A stretch of 64,000 nucleotides of DNA from Streptomyces sp. NBC_00704 (GCF_036226605.1 NZ_CP109000.1:6072501-6136500); one strand, 5' to 3'; shown: positions 26,334 to 35,792, counted from the first letter of the stretch. Notes: generated from the letters alone by a model not told the origin. Numbers and translations: made by a program.

Positions 26334-28397
26334 ATGACGAAGCCCTCACTCCCCGAACTCCTGCACGCCGCCGTCGCCGCCGTCGGCGGCACGGAGCGCA
26401 CCGGCCAGGTGACCATGGCCGAAGCCGTCGCCGAGGCGATCGACGACGGCTCACACCTGCTGGTCCAGGCCGGCACCGGCACCGGCAAGTCCCTCGGCTA
26501 CCTCGTGCCCGCGCTCGCCCACGGGGAGCGCGTGGTGGTGGCCACGGCCACGCTGGCCCTCCAGCGCCAGCTCGTCGAGCGGGACCTGCCGCGCACGGTC
26601 GAGGCGCTGCACCCGCTGCTGCGCCGGCGGCCGGAGTTCGCCATGCTCAAGGGCCGGTCGAACTACCTGTGCCTGCACCGCCTCCACGAGGGCGTCCCGC
26701 AGGACGAGGAGGAAGGCCTCTTCGACCAGTTCGAGGCGGCCGCGCCCACCAGCAAGCTCGGCCAGGACCTGCTGCGCCTGCGGGACTGGTCCGACGAGAC
26801 CGAGTCGGGGGACCGCGACGACCTCACTCCGGGTGTGTCCGACCGGGCCTGGGCCCAGGTGTCGGTGTCCTCCCGCGAGTGCCTCGGCGCCACGAAATGC
26901 GCCTACGGAGCCGAGTGCTTCGCCGAGATGGCCCGCGAGCGCGCCAAGCTGGCCGACGTCGTCGTCACCAACCACGCGCTGCTGGCCATCGACGCCATCG
27001 AGGGGGCCCCCGTCCTGCCGCAGCACGAGGTGCTGATCGTCGACGAGGCGCATGAGCTGGTCTCCCGCGTCACCGGCGTCGCCACCGGGGAGCTGACCCC
27101 GGGCCAGGTCAACCGGGCCGTGCGCCGGGCCGCCAAACTCGTCAACGAGAAGGCGGCCGACCAGCTGCAGACCGCCGCGGAGGGCTTCGAGCGGCTCATG
27201 GAGCTGGCCCTTCCGGGCCGCCTGGAGGAGATCCCGGAGGACCTCGGCTACGCCCTGATGGCGCTGCGTGACGCCGCGCGGACGGTGATCTCCGCGATCG
27301 GCGCCACCCGTGACAAGTCCGTCCAGGACGAGGACGCGGTGCGCAAGCAGGCGCTGGCCTCCGTCGAGTCCGTGCACGACGTGGCGGAGCGCATCTGCAA
27401 CGGCTCCGAGTGGGACGTCGTCTGGTACGAGCGCCACGACCGCTTCGGGGCCTCCCTGCGCGTCGCGCCCATGTCCGTCTCGGGCCTGCTGCGGGAGAAG
27501 CTGTTCACGGACCGGTCCGTGACGCTGGCCTCGGCCACGCTGAAGCTGGGCGGGGACTTCAACGGGGTGGGCGCGTCGATGGGTCTCGCGCCGGAGGGCA
27601 CGGAGGGCGACGACGTCCCCCAGTGGAAGGGCATCGACGTCGGCTCCCCCTTCGACTACCGCAAGCAGGGCATCCTGTACGTGGCCAAACACCTCGCGCG
27701 GCCCGCGCGCGACGGCGACCGCGCCGACATGCTCGACGAACTGACCGAGCTGATCCAGGCAGCGGGCGGGCGCACGCTCGGTCTCTTCTCCTCCATGCGT
27801 GCGGCGCAGCTCGCCGCCGAGGAACTGCGCACCCGGCTCCCCGAGTTCCCGATCCTGCTCCAGGGCGAGGAGACCCTCGGCGAACTGATCAAGAACTTCT
27901 CGGCGGACCCGCAGACCTGCCTGTTCGGCACTCTGTCGCTCTGGCAGGGCGTCGACGTGCCCGGCACGAGCTGTCAGCTGGTCGTCATGGACAAGATCCC
28001 GTTCCCGCGCCCGGACGACCCCTTGATGAGCGCCCGCCAGAAGGCCGTGGAGGAAGCCGGAGGCAACGGTTTCATGGCCGTCGCCGCGACCCATGCGGCG
28101 CTGCTCATGGCCCAGGGCGCCGGCCGTCTGGTCCGGGCGTCGGGGGACCGAGGGGTGGTGGCAGTCCTGGACCAGCGACTGGCGACGGCACGGTACGGGA
28201 GCTATCTGAAGGCCTCCCTGCCCGACTTCTGGTACACCACGGACCGCAACCAGGTCCGCAGGTCCCTCGCCGCGATCGACGCGAAGGCGAAGCAGTCGGA
28301 GTCCGACCTCGCGGCGCGGTCCGAGACACCGACGAAGGCGGAGACCGAGGAGGCGGCCGGGACGGAGGAGAACGCCGAGACCCGGACGGAGGCGTAG
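26334..28397 (+). CDS. DinG/XPD-family ATP-dependent DNA helicase
   Basis: A 687-residue superfamily 2 helicase. Walker A is GTGTGKSLGYLVPA (residues about 45-58), and the DEAH box is LIVDEAHELV (about 235). Between them lie cysteines consistent with the XPD/DinG iron-sulfur cluster (YLCLH, SRECLGATKCAYGAECF). C-terminal motifs LFSSMRAAQ, LFGTLSLWQGVDVPG and QGAGRLVRASGDRG complete the motor. The last about 50 residues are Glu/Ala/Thr-rich. It converges with lexA across a strong terminator. A role in unwinding R-loops or damaged forks is inferred from the family. Confidence 0.93.
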   Translation: MTKPSLPELLHAAVAAVGGTERTGQVTMAEAVAEAIDDGSHLLVQAGTGTGKSLGYLVPALAHGERVVVATATLALQRQLVERDLPRTVEALHPLLRRRPEFAMLKGRSNYLCLHRLHEGVPQDEEEGLFDQFEAAAPTSKLGQDLLRLRDWSDETESGDRDDLTPGVSDRAWAQVSVSSRECLGATKCAYGAECFAEMARERAKLADVVVTNHALLAIDAIEGAPVLPQHEVLIVDEAHELVSRVTGVATGELTPGQVNRAVRRAAKLVNEKAADQLQTAAEGFERLMELALPGRLEEIPEDLGYALMALRDAARTVISAIGATRDKSVQDEDAVRKQALASVESVHDVAERICNGSEWDVVWYERHDRFGASLRVAPMSVSGLLREKLFTDRSVTLASATLKLGGDFNGVGASMGLAPEGTEGDDVPQWKGIDVGSPFDYRKQGILYVAKHLARPARDGDRADMLDELTELIQAAGGRTLGLFSSMRAAQLAAEELRTRLPEFPILLQGEETLGELIKNFSADPQTCLFGTLSLWQGVDVPGTSCQLVVMDKIPFPRPDDPLMSARQKAVEEAGGNGFMAVAATHAALLMAQGAGRLVRASGDRGVVAVLDQRLATARYGSYLKASLPDFWYTTDRNQVRRSLAAIDAKAKQSESDLAARSETPTKAETEEAAGTEENAETRTEA

Positions 28398-28407
28398 GCG
28401 CAGGGCA

Positions 28408-28451
28408 CCCGCCTCCTCAGGCGGCGGGGCCCATCTGCCTGAGGAGGCGGG
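28408..28451. terminator. Bidirectional terminator between helicase gene and lexA
   Basis: Arms 28408-28422 and 28437-28451 form a perfect 15-bp stem with a 14-base loop, 11 bases after the helicase stop and 120 bases beyond the lexA stop. Confidence 0.85.
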
Positions 28452-28571
28452 CGGCCCCGCTCGGGGGAGGGGCGGGGCGCGTCGGCGCAGCGCAGGGCCC
28501 CGGAACCGGCGCAGGGATCCCGGGGCCCAGTCAGAGGGGCCGGGCGGGTGCGTGCCCGCCCGTCGCGAGGC

Positions 28572-29351
28572 TCAGACGCGGCGCAGTACGGCCACCACCT
28601 TGCCGAGGATGGTCGCGTCGTCGCCCGGGATCGGCTCGTAGGCGGAGTTGTGCGGCAGCAGCCACACATGGCCGTCCTCGCGCTTGAAGCGCTTGACGGT
28701 GGCCTCTCCGTCGAGCATCGCGGCCACGATGTCGCCGTTCTCGGCGACGGGCTGCCGGCGGACGGTGACCCAGTCGCCGTCACAGATCGCGGCCTCGATC
28801 ATCGAGTCGCCGACGACCTTGAGGACGAACAGTTCGCCGTCGCCCACGAGCTGCCTCGGGAGCGGGAACACGTCCTCCACCGACTCCTCGGCGAGGATGG
28901 GCCCGCCGGCGGCGATCCGGCCCACCAGGGGGACATAGGACGCGGCCGGCTTCCCGGCGGTGTCGGTGGGCTGCACGGAGGCGGCCTGGTCGGAACCGCG
29001 CACCTCGTACGCGCGCGGGCGGTGCGGGTCGCGGCGCAGGAAGCCCTTGCGCTCCAGTGCCATCAGCTGGTGGGCGACCGAGGACGTGCTGGACAGGCCG
29101 ACCGCCTGACCGATCTCCCTCATCGACGGGGGGTACCCGCGCCTCTGTACGGAGTCCCTGATGACCTCGATCACTCGGCGCTGGCGGTCGGTGAGCCCCG
29201 AGCTGTCGGCGCGGATGCCCGGAGGCCGGCCGGGCAACGAGCGCTTGTGCGCCTCGGGATTCACGGTTTCGTTCATCGCATGCACCGGCTCGAGTCGGCC
29301 CTGGGAGCGGTCCTGGGCAGTGATGGTGGCACTGTCTGCGGTGGTGGTCAC
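28572..29351 (-). CDS. lexA: SOS response repressor LexA
   Basis: A 259-residue repressor/autoprotease. The winged-helix DNA-binding domain spans about residues 52-118 (TDRQRRVIEVIRDSV, REIGQAVGLSSTSSVAHQL). The cleavage site is A148-G149 (IAAGGP), and the S24 peptidase dyad is S183 (GDSMIEAAICDGD) and K220 (GEATVKRFKR). GTG at 29351 has GAGAGGGG upstream. An in-frame ATG at 29276 would give 234 residues, the length I recall for S. coelicolor; the extra head is disordered. A LexA box lies about 60 bases upstream, so autoregulation is expected. Confidence 0.97.
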   Translation of the reverse strand: MTTTADSATITAQDRSQGRLEPVHAMNETVNPEAHKRSLPGRPPGIRADSSGLTDRQRRVIEVIRDSVQRRGYPPSMREIGQAVGLSSTSSVAHQLMALERKGFLRRDPHRPRAYEVRGSDQAASVQPTDTAGKPAASYVPLVGRIAAGGPILAEESVEDVFPLPRQLVGDGELFVLKVVGDSMIEAAICDGDWVTVRRQPVAENGDIVAAMLDGEATVKRFKREDGHVWLLPHNSAYEPIPGDDATILGKVVAVLRRV

Positions 29352-29411
29352 GTCGGCCCCTCTCGGTTGTCTCCCTGCTGGACAACGGTAGTGGCTTTCG
29401 AAAGGTTGCGC

Positions 29412-29425
29412 CAAACACACGTTCG
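29412..29425 (-). promoter_or_regulatory. LexA-binding SOS box in the lexA promoter
   Basis: Read on the lexA strand it is CGAAC-GTGT-GTTTG, one mismatch from the actinobacterial/Bacillus-type consensus CGAAC-N4-GTTCG. It lies about 61 bases before the lexA GTG, as expected for self-repression. Assignment rests on motif match and context. Confidence 0.8.
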
Positions 29426-29782
29426 AGTGAAAAAACGTGGATAACCGGACTTGATCATGTGTCTGGGTGTATGGCTAACGCGGTCTCCGGCCAGGTGGAG
29501 GACCTCATCGTTGTACTCTTCACCGCCGGAGACGATGACCTTGTGAGGCGTGGCCCCAGTCTGCCATCCGGCCTCCCGTGGATCGAGGACCGGTACCGCT
29601 ACTGCGCGAGAGTCCCACCGCTCCTCCTCGTGGCGCTCACGGTATCGCCGTGAGCGCCGTCGCGATACGCCCGTACGCGCGCGTGCCGGGGTGGATTCCG
29701 GGTGCTCGGCGTGACGGCCGGAACGCGTGCGGTGAGCGCGACGGGCGCGACACGCGATACGGCCTGGATGTATGCGCCAAGC

Positions 29783-29797
29783 CCCACATGTAGTGGT
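29783..29797. promoter_or_regulatory. Candidate NrdR box upstream of nrdR-nrdJ
   Basis: CCACATGTAGTGG is a partial palindrome (arms CCAC/GTGG) in an A+T-enriched stretch about 140 bases before nrdR. NrdR binds paired palindromes of about 16 bp upstream of ribonucleotide reductase genes. The second box expected about 30 bases away is not obvious, so this is tentative. Confidence 0.35.
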
Positions 29798-29935
29798 TGG
29801 ATTGGCGCAGTGGCCCAGAAGTTGTGGTCCCCGGTGTCTTCGGATGCTGATGGATCCCCTATGCTTGGGGCTGCTTCGTGGGGCCCCTGAGGTCCGGCGA
29901 GGCCATTGAGTCTGCTGTGAGGAGGGTTGGAGTTC

Positions 29936-30505
29936 ATGCACTGCCCCTTCTGCAGGCACCCCGACAGTCGTGTGGTCGACAGCCGTACGACGGACGACGG
30001 CACGTCGATCCGCAGGCGGCGTCAGTGCCCCGACTGCTCCCGGCGCTTCACGACCGTGGAGACGTGCTCGCTGATGGTGGTCAAGCGGTCCGGGGTCACC
30101 GAACCGTTCAGCCGCACCAAGGTGATCAACGGTGTACGCAAGGCGTGTCAGGGGCGGCCCGTCACCGAGGACGCCCTCGCCCAGCTCGGCCAGCGGGTCG
30201 AGGAGGCGGTCCGGGCCACCGGAAGCGCCGAGCTGACCACCCATGACGTGGGGTTGGCCATACTCGGTCCGCTGCAGGAGCTGGACCTCGTCGCCTATCT
30301 GCGGTTCGCCTCCGTCTACCGGGCGTTCGACTCGCTCGAGGACTTCGAGGCGGCGATCACGGAACTCAGGGACCAGACGGGACCCTCCGCCGCGGACGAC
30401 GACGACCGCCCGGACGAGGCAGGGGATGTCGCGGGGAGCCGGAAGGACGACGGCGGGCGCGGAGGGACCGTGCAGGTCCCCGAGCCGGCCCGGGCCGCCG
30501 ACTGA
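29936..30505 (+). CDS. nrdR: Transcriptional repressor NrdR
   Basis: A 189-residue zinc-ribbon/ATP-cone repressor of ribonucleotide reductase genes. The zinc ribbon is CPFCRHPDSRV plus CPDCSRRF (residues 3-35). The ATP-cone follows (VVKRSGVTEPFSRTKVINGVRKACQ-like, about 47-135), sensing ATP versus dATP. The usual length is about 150-180; the C-terminal 40 residues are an acidic Asp/Gly-rich tail. ATG at 29936 has GAGGAGGG upstream. nrdJ follows on the same strand after 161 bases, and from memory the two are cotranscribed in S. coelicolor. Confidence 0.96.
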   Translation: MHCPFCRHPDSRVVDSRTTDDGTSIRRRRQCPDCSRRFTTVETCSLMVVKRSGVTEPFSRTKVINGVRKACQGRPVTEDALAQLGQRVEEAVRATGSAELTTHDVGLAILGPLQELDLVAYLRFASVYRAFDSLEDFEAAITELRDQTGPSAADDDDRPDEAGDVAGSRKDDGGRGGTVQVPEPARAAD

Positions 30506-30666
30506 CCGACGGGCCGCGCCCGGAGCCCCTCCGTGGCGGCAGGGCGGCGGCCGACGAAGACCTGTTGTGGGCGGCAGCGCGTGGGTGCCCACAGCACAAG
30601 ACAGAACAACGTGTCACGGGAACAACGTGGCATTTCAGGGCGTTTTCGCCCGTAGAGGGAGGCGGC

Positions 30667-33567
30667 ATGACAGAGACGGCGAGCGGTCCGGCACGAGGTT
30701 CCCGAGCCAAGGGCGCTAAGAACACCAAGGGCCTGCGCATCGAGCGCATCCACACGACCCCCGGAGTGCATCCTTACGACGAGGTTGCCTGGGCGCGTCG
30801 TGACGTCGTCATGACCAACTGGCGCGACGGCTCGGTCAACTTCGAGCAGCGTGGCGTCGAGTTCCCCGACTTCTGGTCGGTGAACGCGGTCAACATCGTC
30901 ACCAGCAAGTACTTCCGCGGTGCCGTGGGCACCCCGCAGCGCGAGACCGGCCTCAGGCAGCTGATCGACCGCATCGTGAAGACCTACCGGAAGGCCGGCG
31001 AGGACAACAGCTACTTCGCCTCGCCCGCCGATGCCGAGATCTTCGAGCACGAGCTGGCCTACGCCCTCCTGCACCAGATCTTCAGCTTCAACAGCCCCGT
31101 CTGGTTCAACGTCGGGACCCCGCAGCCCCAGCAGGTCTCGGCCTGCTTCATCCTGGCCGTCGACGACTCCATGGAGTCGATCCTCGACTGGTACAAGGAA
31201 GAGGGCATGATCTTCAAGGGCGGCTCCGGCGCCGGCCTGAACCTCTCGCGGATCCGCTCCTCCAAGGAACTCCTCTCCTCCGGCGGCAACGCCTCCGGCC
31301 CGGTGTCCTTCATGCGTGGCGCCGACGCCTCCGCCGGCACCATCAAGTCCGGTGGCGCCACGCGTCGTGCGGCCAAGATGGTCGTCCTCGACGTGGACCA
31401 CCCGGACATCGAGGACTTCATCGCCACCAAGGTGAAGGAGGAGGAGAAGATCCGCGCCCTGCGCGACGCGGGCTTCGACATGGACCTGGGCGGGGACGAC
31501 ATCACGTCCGTCCAGTACCAGAACGCCAACAACAGCGTCCGCGTGAACGACGAGTTCATGACGGCCGTCGAGAACGGCGCCGAGTTCGGCCTGCGCGCCC
31601 GCATGACCGGCGAGATCATCGAGAAGGTCGACGCCAAGGCGCTGTTCCGCAAGCTCGCCGAGGCCGCCTGGGCCTGCGCCGACCCCGGCATCCAGTACGA
31701 CGGTGTGATCAACAACTGGCACACCTGCCCCGAGTCCGGCCGGATCACCGCGTCGAACCCGTGCAGCGAGTACATGCACCTGGACAACACGTCCTGCAAC
31801 CTCGCCTCGCTGAACCTGATGAAGTTCCTCAAGGACGACGGCAAGGGCACCCAGTCCTTCGAAGCGGACCGCTTCCAGAAGGTCGTCGAGCTCGTCATCA
31901 CCGCGATGGACATCTCCATCTGCTTCGCCGACTTCCCGACCCAGAAGATCGGCGAGAACACGCGCGCGTTCCGCCAGCTCGGCATCGGCTACGCCAACCT
32001 CGGCGCCCTGCTGATGGCCACCGGCCACGCCTACGACAGCGACGGCGGCCGCTCCCTCGCCGGCGCCATCACCTCCCTGATGACCGGCACGGCCTACCGC
32101 CGCTCCTCGGAACTGGCCGCGGTCGTCGGCCCGTACGACGGCTACGCCCGCAACGCCGACGCCCACAACCGCGTCATGAAGCAGCACTCCGACGCCAACG
32201 CGACGGCCGTGCGCATGGACGACCTGGACACACCGGTCTGGGCCGCCGCCACGGAGGCCTGGCAGGACGTGCTGCGCCTCGGTGAGAAGAACGGTTTCCG
32301 TAACGCCCAGGCGTCCGTGCTCGCCCCGACCGGCACCATCGGTCTGGCGATGTCCTGCGACACCACCGGCGTCGAGCCCGACCTCGCCCTGGTCAAGTTC
32401 AAGAAGCTGGTCGGCGGCGGCTCCATGCAGATCGTCAACGGCACCGTCCCGCAGGCCCTGCGCCGCCTGGGCTACCAGGAGGAGCAGATCGAGGCGATCG
32501 TCGCCCACATCGCCGAGAACGGCAACGTGATCGACGCCCCCGGTCTCGCGCACGAGCACTACGAGGTGTTCGACTGCGCCATGGGCGAGCGCGCCATCTC
32601 CCCGATGGGCCACGTCCGCATGATGGCCGCGATCCAGCCCTGGATCTCCGGAGCCATCTCCAAGACGGTCAACATGCCGGAGACGGCGACCGTCGAGGAG
32701 GTCGAGGAGATCTACTTCGAGGCCTGGAAGCTGGGCGTCAAGGCGCTCGCGATCTACCGCGACAACTGCAAGGTCGGCCAGCCCCTCTCCGCGAAGACCA
32801 AGGACAAGGAGAAGGCCGAGGTCACCGAGAAGGCCGAGGACACGATCCGCGCCGCGGTCGAGAAGGTCATCGAGTACCGCCCGGTCCGCAAGCGGCTGCC
32901 CAAGGGCCGTCCCGGCATCACGACCTCGTTCACGGTCGGCGGCGCCGAGGGCTACATGACCGCCAACTCCTACCCGGACGACGGTCTCGGCGAGGTCTTC
33001 CTGAAGATGTCCAAGCAGGGTTCGACCCTCGCCGGCATGATGGACGCCTTCTCCATCGCGGTCTCCGTCGGCCTCCAGTACGGCGTTCCGCTGGAGACGT
33101 ACGTCTCGAAGTTCACCAACATGCGCTTCGAGCCGGCCGGCATGACGGACGACCCGGACGTGCGGATGGCGCAGTCGATCGTCGACTACATCTTCCGCCG
33201 CCTGGCGCTCGACTTCCTGCCCTTCGAGACCCGCTCCGCCCTCGGCATCCACTCCGCCGAGGAGCGTCAGCGCCACCTCGAGACCGGCTCCTACGAGCCG
33301 CACCTCGAGGAGGAGGACGTGGACGTGGAGGGCCTGGCCCAGTCCGCGCCCCGCCAGACGGATCTGAAGGCCGTCGCCGCGCCCAAGGCGGAGCCCGAGG
33401 CTGCCCGTCCGGTGCCCCAGCAGGCCCACACCAGCGCCGAACTGGTGGAGATGCAGCTGGGCATCCAGGCCGACGCCCCGCTGTGCTTCTCCTGCGGCAC
33501 GAAGATGCAGCGCGCCGGCTCCTGCTACATCTGCGAGGGCTGCGGCTCCACCAGCGGCTGCAGCTAG
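30667..33567 (+). CDS. nrdJ: Adenosylcobalamin-dependent class II ribonucleotide reductase NrdJ
   Basis: A 966-residue vitamin B12-dependent reductase of ribonucleoside diphosphates. Catalytic-barrel features are NSPVWFNVG, VSACFILAVDDSMESI, GGSGAGLNLSRIR, NPCSEYMHLDNTSCNLASLNL (thiyl and active-site Cys/Glu region) and VLAPTGTIG. The C-terminal redox tail is Cys-rich, with CFSCGTK, CYICEGCG and the terminal SGCS. The Glu/Ala/Lys-rich linker at about 860-935 is low complexity. ATG at 30667 follows GAGGGAGG. It works under oxic and anoxic conditions. Its repressor NrdR is directly upstream, and a perfect terminator is downstream. Confidence 0.97.
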   Translation: MTETASGPARGSRAKGAKNTKGLRIERIHTTPGVHPYDEVAWARRDVVMTNWRDGSVNFEQRGVEFPDFWSVNAVNIVTSKYFRGAVGTPQRETGLRQLIDRIVKTYRKAGEDNSYFASPADAEIFEHELAYALLHQIFSFNSPVWFNVGTPQPQQVSACFILAVDDSMESILDWYKEEGMIFKGGSGAGLNLSRIRSSKELLSSGGNASGPVSFMRGADASAGTIKSGGATRRAAKMVVLDVDHPDIEDFIATKVKEEEKIRALRDAGFDMDLGGDDITSVQYQNANNSVRVNDEFMTAVENGAEFGLRARMTGEIIEKVDAKALFRKLAEAAWACADPGIQYDGVINNWHTCPESGRITASNPCSEYMHLDNTSCNLASLNLMKFLKDDGKGTQSFEADRFQKVVELVITAMDISICFADFPTQKIGENTRAFRQLGIGYANLGALLMATGHAYDSDGGRSLAGAITSLMTGTAYRRSSELAAVVGPYDGYARNADAHNRVMKQHSDANATAVRMDDLDTPVWAAATEAWQDVLRLGEKNGFRNAQASVLAPTGTIGLAMSCDTTGVEPDLALVKFKKLVGGGSMQIVNGTVPQALRRLGYQEEQIEAIVAHIAENGNVIDAPGLAHEHYEVFDCAMGERAISPMGHVRMMAAIQPWISGAISKTVNMPETATVEEVEEIYFEAWKLGVKALAIYRDNCKVGQPLSAKTKDKEKAEVTEKAEDTIRAAVEKVIEYRPVRKRLPKGRPGITTSFTVGGAEGYMTANSYPDDGLGEVFLKMSKQGSTLAGMMDAFSIAVSVGLQYGVPLETYVSKFTNMRFEPAGMTDDPDVRMAQSIVDYIFRRLALDFLPFETRSALGIHSAEERQRHLETGSYEPHLEEEDVDVEGLAQSAPRQTDLKAVAAPKAEPEAARPVPQQAHTSAELVEMQLGIQADAPLCFSCGTKMQRAGSCYICEGCGSTSGCS

Positions 33568-33597
33568 GCCGTAACGGCCGGATCGGCGTGATCCGGC

Positions 33598-33634
33598 GAG
33601 GGCGGTGGAGCCGGTCTTCGGCTCCACCGCCCTC
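33598..33634 (+). terminator. nrdJ terminator (16-bp perfect stem)
   Basis: Arms 33598-33613 and 33619-33634 pair perfectly around GTCTT, 31 bases after the nrdJ stop. The TerD gene converges (stop at 33701), so it may serve both. Confidence 0.9.
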
Positions 33635-33700
33635 GGCGTTCCCGCCCGCCCGCGCCTTCGGGCGGGCCCGCGTGCCGACGCCCGTTCGCGCCCGGCGCGA

Positions 33701-34234
33701 TCAGGACCGGTGCACCCGGCCCATGACGCGGGTGAACGTCGCCGGGTCGTCCTCGAAGCCCCGTATCCCGGGGTGGAACGACCAGCTGTCGGACGTCTCG
33801 CGCACGAACTCACCGACGGTCGCCGCGGTCGCGCCCAGGACGTCGCCGAACTCGCCCTCGTCCAGGACGGTGTAGCCCTCCCTTATGCGGAAGGCGGGGT
33901 TGTGGACCCCGACGAACGTCCGGGGCTGGGGGTTCTGCTGGATGACGACGCCCACGACCACGCGCGCGTACCGCGCGTCCAGACGGTCGAGCTCCAGCGT
34001 CATGACCTCGTCCCAGCCGAAGCCCTTGCCGTCCTTGCTGTCCCGGTTGAGATAGATCGTGCCGTCGGGCGAGCGGCTGTCGAAGTGCACCACATAGGCG
34101 GGGTCGCCGTGTGGATCGCTCTCCAGGTAGGTCGCCGCCACGACGTCCAGGTCGGTGGGCGCCTGCCCCGCCGGACTGGGATCCCACTTCAGCGCCATCT
34201 CGATCTTGCGGATGCCCTTGTTGAGGCCGCTCAC
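33701..34234 (-). CDS. TerD-family calcium-binding stress protein
   Basis: A 177-residue TerD domain protein. Characteristic segments are MALKWDPSPAGQAPTDLDVVAATYL, VHFDSRSPDGTIYLNRD, EVMTLELDRLDARYARVVVGVVI and FVGVHNPAFRIRE. Acidic loops are consistent with Ca2+ binding. TerD/Tdd proteins affect tellurite and oxidative stress responses and, in Streptomyces, development. GTG at 34234 has GGGGAGGGGAA upstream. This copy is solitary, without terB/C/E neighbours. Confidence 0.9.
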   Translation of the reverse strand: MSGLNKGIRKIEMALKWDPSPAGQAPTDLDVVAATYLESDPHGDPAYVVHFDSRSPDGTIYLNRDSKDGKGFGWDEVMTLELDRLDARYARVVVGVVIQQNPQPRTFVGVHNPAFRIREGYTVLDEGEFGDVLGATAATVGEFVRETSDSWSFHPGIRGFEDDPATFTRVMGRVHRS

Positions 34235-34390
34235 CGGACTTCCCCTCCCCGATTCCCCGTTGCCGTCGTCCCCGAACGGGCCGTCCGCCAGGGCCGGTTG
34301 TCCATCCTGCCACGCGCGCGTGCACGGCCGTGGCAGAGCACTGTGCACGAGAGTGACCAACGCCACGCCCGCTGGCCTTACCATGGCGCG

Positions 34391-34996
34391 GTGCTGGTCA
34401 AGTGGATTCGCTGCACCGTGGTGGACCGCCGCGGTTTCGAACGGGGACAGCGAAAGTGGGCGGGGCTTCTGGGGGAGCCGGGATTTCGGGGACAGGGCGG
34501 GGGCTGGAGCAGGGCACGGCCCTCCGTCGCGCATGTCTTCACGTTCTGGGAGAGCCGCGCCTTCTACGACTCCTTCATGGCCCGCTCCCACGACCGGCTG
34601 GCGACGGCCCAGTCGGGCACCTTCAAGGATCCCCAGGTACGGCTGTTCGACTACCGCTTCGACGTGAAGACCGGCTTCGAGCCCCGCTTCACCGACTCCG
34701 ACCTGGTGCGGGTCGCCCTCTGCCGGGTCCACGAGGAACGCGCCGAGCACTTCACGCTGATGCAGGAGAAGGTGTGGAACCCGGCCATGGCCGGCTCTCC
34801 CGGCATGATCCGCGGCCTGTTCGCCGAGGCGCCCGGCCCCGAGTTCCTGGTCCTGTCGATGTGGCGCTCGCAGGCCGAACACGGAAAATACCGGACCGAA
34901 CGAGTGGAGCGGCTCGCCCTGCGCGCGCAGACGGAGGCCGACGTCTCCTCCATGACCGGCGACATCGTCGAACTGGAGTCGGCCTGGACGGTGTGA
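34391..34996 (+). CDS. DUF4937/YdbC-like protein, ABM-type dimeric barrel fold suspected
   Basis: A 201-residue protein beginning VLVKWIRCTVVDRRGFERGQ. It contains the tandem segments HVFTFWESRAFYDSFMARSHDRL and EFLVLSMWRSQAEHGKYRTERV, each a strand followed by a helix as in dimeric alpha/beta-barrel monooxygenase-like folds. I recall similar Streptomyces proteins labelled DUF4937. No catalytic residues are recognised. GTG at 34391 lacks an obvious ribosome site. It is divergent from the TerD gene. Confidence 0.7.
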   Translation: MLVKWIRCTVVDRRGFERGQRKWAGLLGEPGFRGQGGGWSRARPSVAHVFTFWESRAFYDSFMARSHDRLATAQSGTFKDPQVRLFDYRFDVKTGFEPRFTDSDLVRVALCRVHEERAEHFTLMQEKVWNPAMAGSPGMIRGLFAEAPGPEFLVLSMWRSQAEHGKYRTERVERLALRAQTEADVSSMTGDIVELESAWTV

Positions 34997-35114
34997 GGAC
35001 ACGGCCGTCCGACGTGCGCTGCCCGCGGCCTTCCGGGAGAGTGTTTGTGTGACCTACGCCGTATGGAGTGCCCACGGGTGCTCGATCGGCCGCCGACCGA
35101 TCTAGGGTTTTGGC

Positions 35115-35792
35115 ATGGCACGACCACGGCGCATCGTCCTTGTCCGGCACGGGGAGTCAACGGGCAATGTTGATGACACCGTCTACGAACGTGAACCCGA
35201 CCACGCACTGGCCCTGACCGAGCGGGGCCGCAAGCAGGCCGAGGAGACGGGAAAGCACCTGCGGGAGGTCTTCGGCCGCGAGCGGGTCAGTGTGTACGTC
35301 TCCCCCTACCGGCGCACGCACGAGACCCTGCAGGCCTTCCACCTCCATCCCGAGCTGATACGGGTCCGCGAGGAGCCCCGGCTGCGTGAGCAGGACTGGG
35401 GGAACTGGCAGGACCGCGACGACGTCCAGTTGCAGAAGACCTACCGCGACGCCTACGGGCACTTCTTCTACCGCTTCGCGCAGGGCGAGAGCGGAGCGGA
35501 CGTCTACGACCGGGTCGGCGGCTTCCTGGAGAGCCTGTTCCGCAGCTTCGAGGCCCCCGACCACCCGCCGAACGTCCTGCTGGTGACCCACGGCCTGGCC
35601 ATGCGCCTGTTCTGCATGCGCTGGTTCCACTGGACGGTCGCCGAATTCGAATCCCTCGCGAATCCGGGGAACGCGGAGATGCGGATGCTCGTTCTGCAGG
35701 ACGACGACCGGTACGCCCTCGACCGGCCCTTCGACCGCTGGCGGGAACCGGCGCCCTACGGGATCACCGGGGATAGAGTGGGTGAAAGATGA
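35115..35792 (+). CDS. Histidine phosphatase (phosphoglycerate mutase) superfamily protein
   Basis: A 225-residue protein with the RHG motif VLVRHGESTGNVDD (catalytic His about residue 12), SPYRRTHETLQAF, LREQDWGNW and the second His in LLVTHGLAMRLF. The likely activity is on a small phosphoester; the substrate is not predictable. TAGGGT (35103-35108) six bases before ATG suggests a leaderless mRNA. The stop overlaps the ADP-ribosylglycohydrolase start by four bases, implying coupled expression and perhaps a shared nucleotide or ADP-ribose metabolic role. Confidence 0.9.
   Translation: MARPRRIVLVRHGESTGNVDDTVYEREPDHALALTERGRKQAEETGKHLREVFGRERVSVYVSPYRRTHETLQAFHLHPELIRVREEPRLREQDWGNWQDRDDVQLQKTYRDAYGHFFYRFAQGESGADVYDRVGGFLESLFRSFEAPDHPPNVLLVTHGLAMRLFCMRWFHWTVAEFESLANPGNAEMRMLVLQDDDRYALDRPFDRWREPAPYGITGDRVGER

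Larger units (their letters stand above)
29352..29935. other. lexA-nrdR divergent intergenic region
   Basis: A 584-base control region. It holds the LexA box (29412-29425), a DnaA-box-like TTATCCACG on the minus strand near 29435-29443, and a candidate NrdR-type palindrome (29783-29797). Another inverted element, CCCCTATGCTTGGGG (29856-29870), overlaps a possible -10. Short open frames around 29459-29793 look unconvincing and carry no motif. Confidence 0.55.

Noticed and set aside
29459..29793. Short plus-strand frames between lexA and nrdR
   Set aside because: They cross probable promoter DNA, lack ribosome sites and are not protein-like.
30316..33813. Very long open frame on the minus strand across nrdJ
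   Set aside because: It is the antisense shadow of a highly conserved gene in G+C-rich DNA; its translation is Val/Gly/Asp/Arg-rich without any motif.
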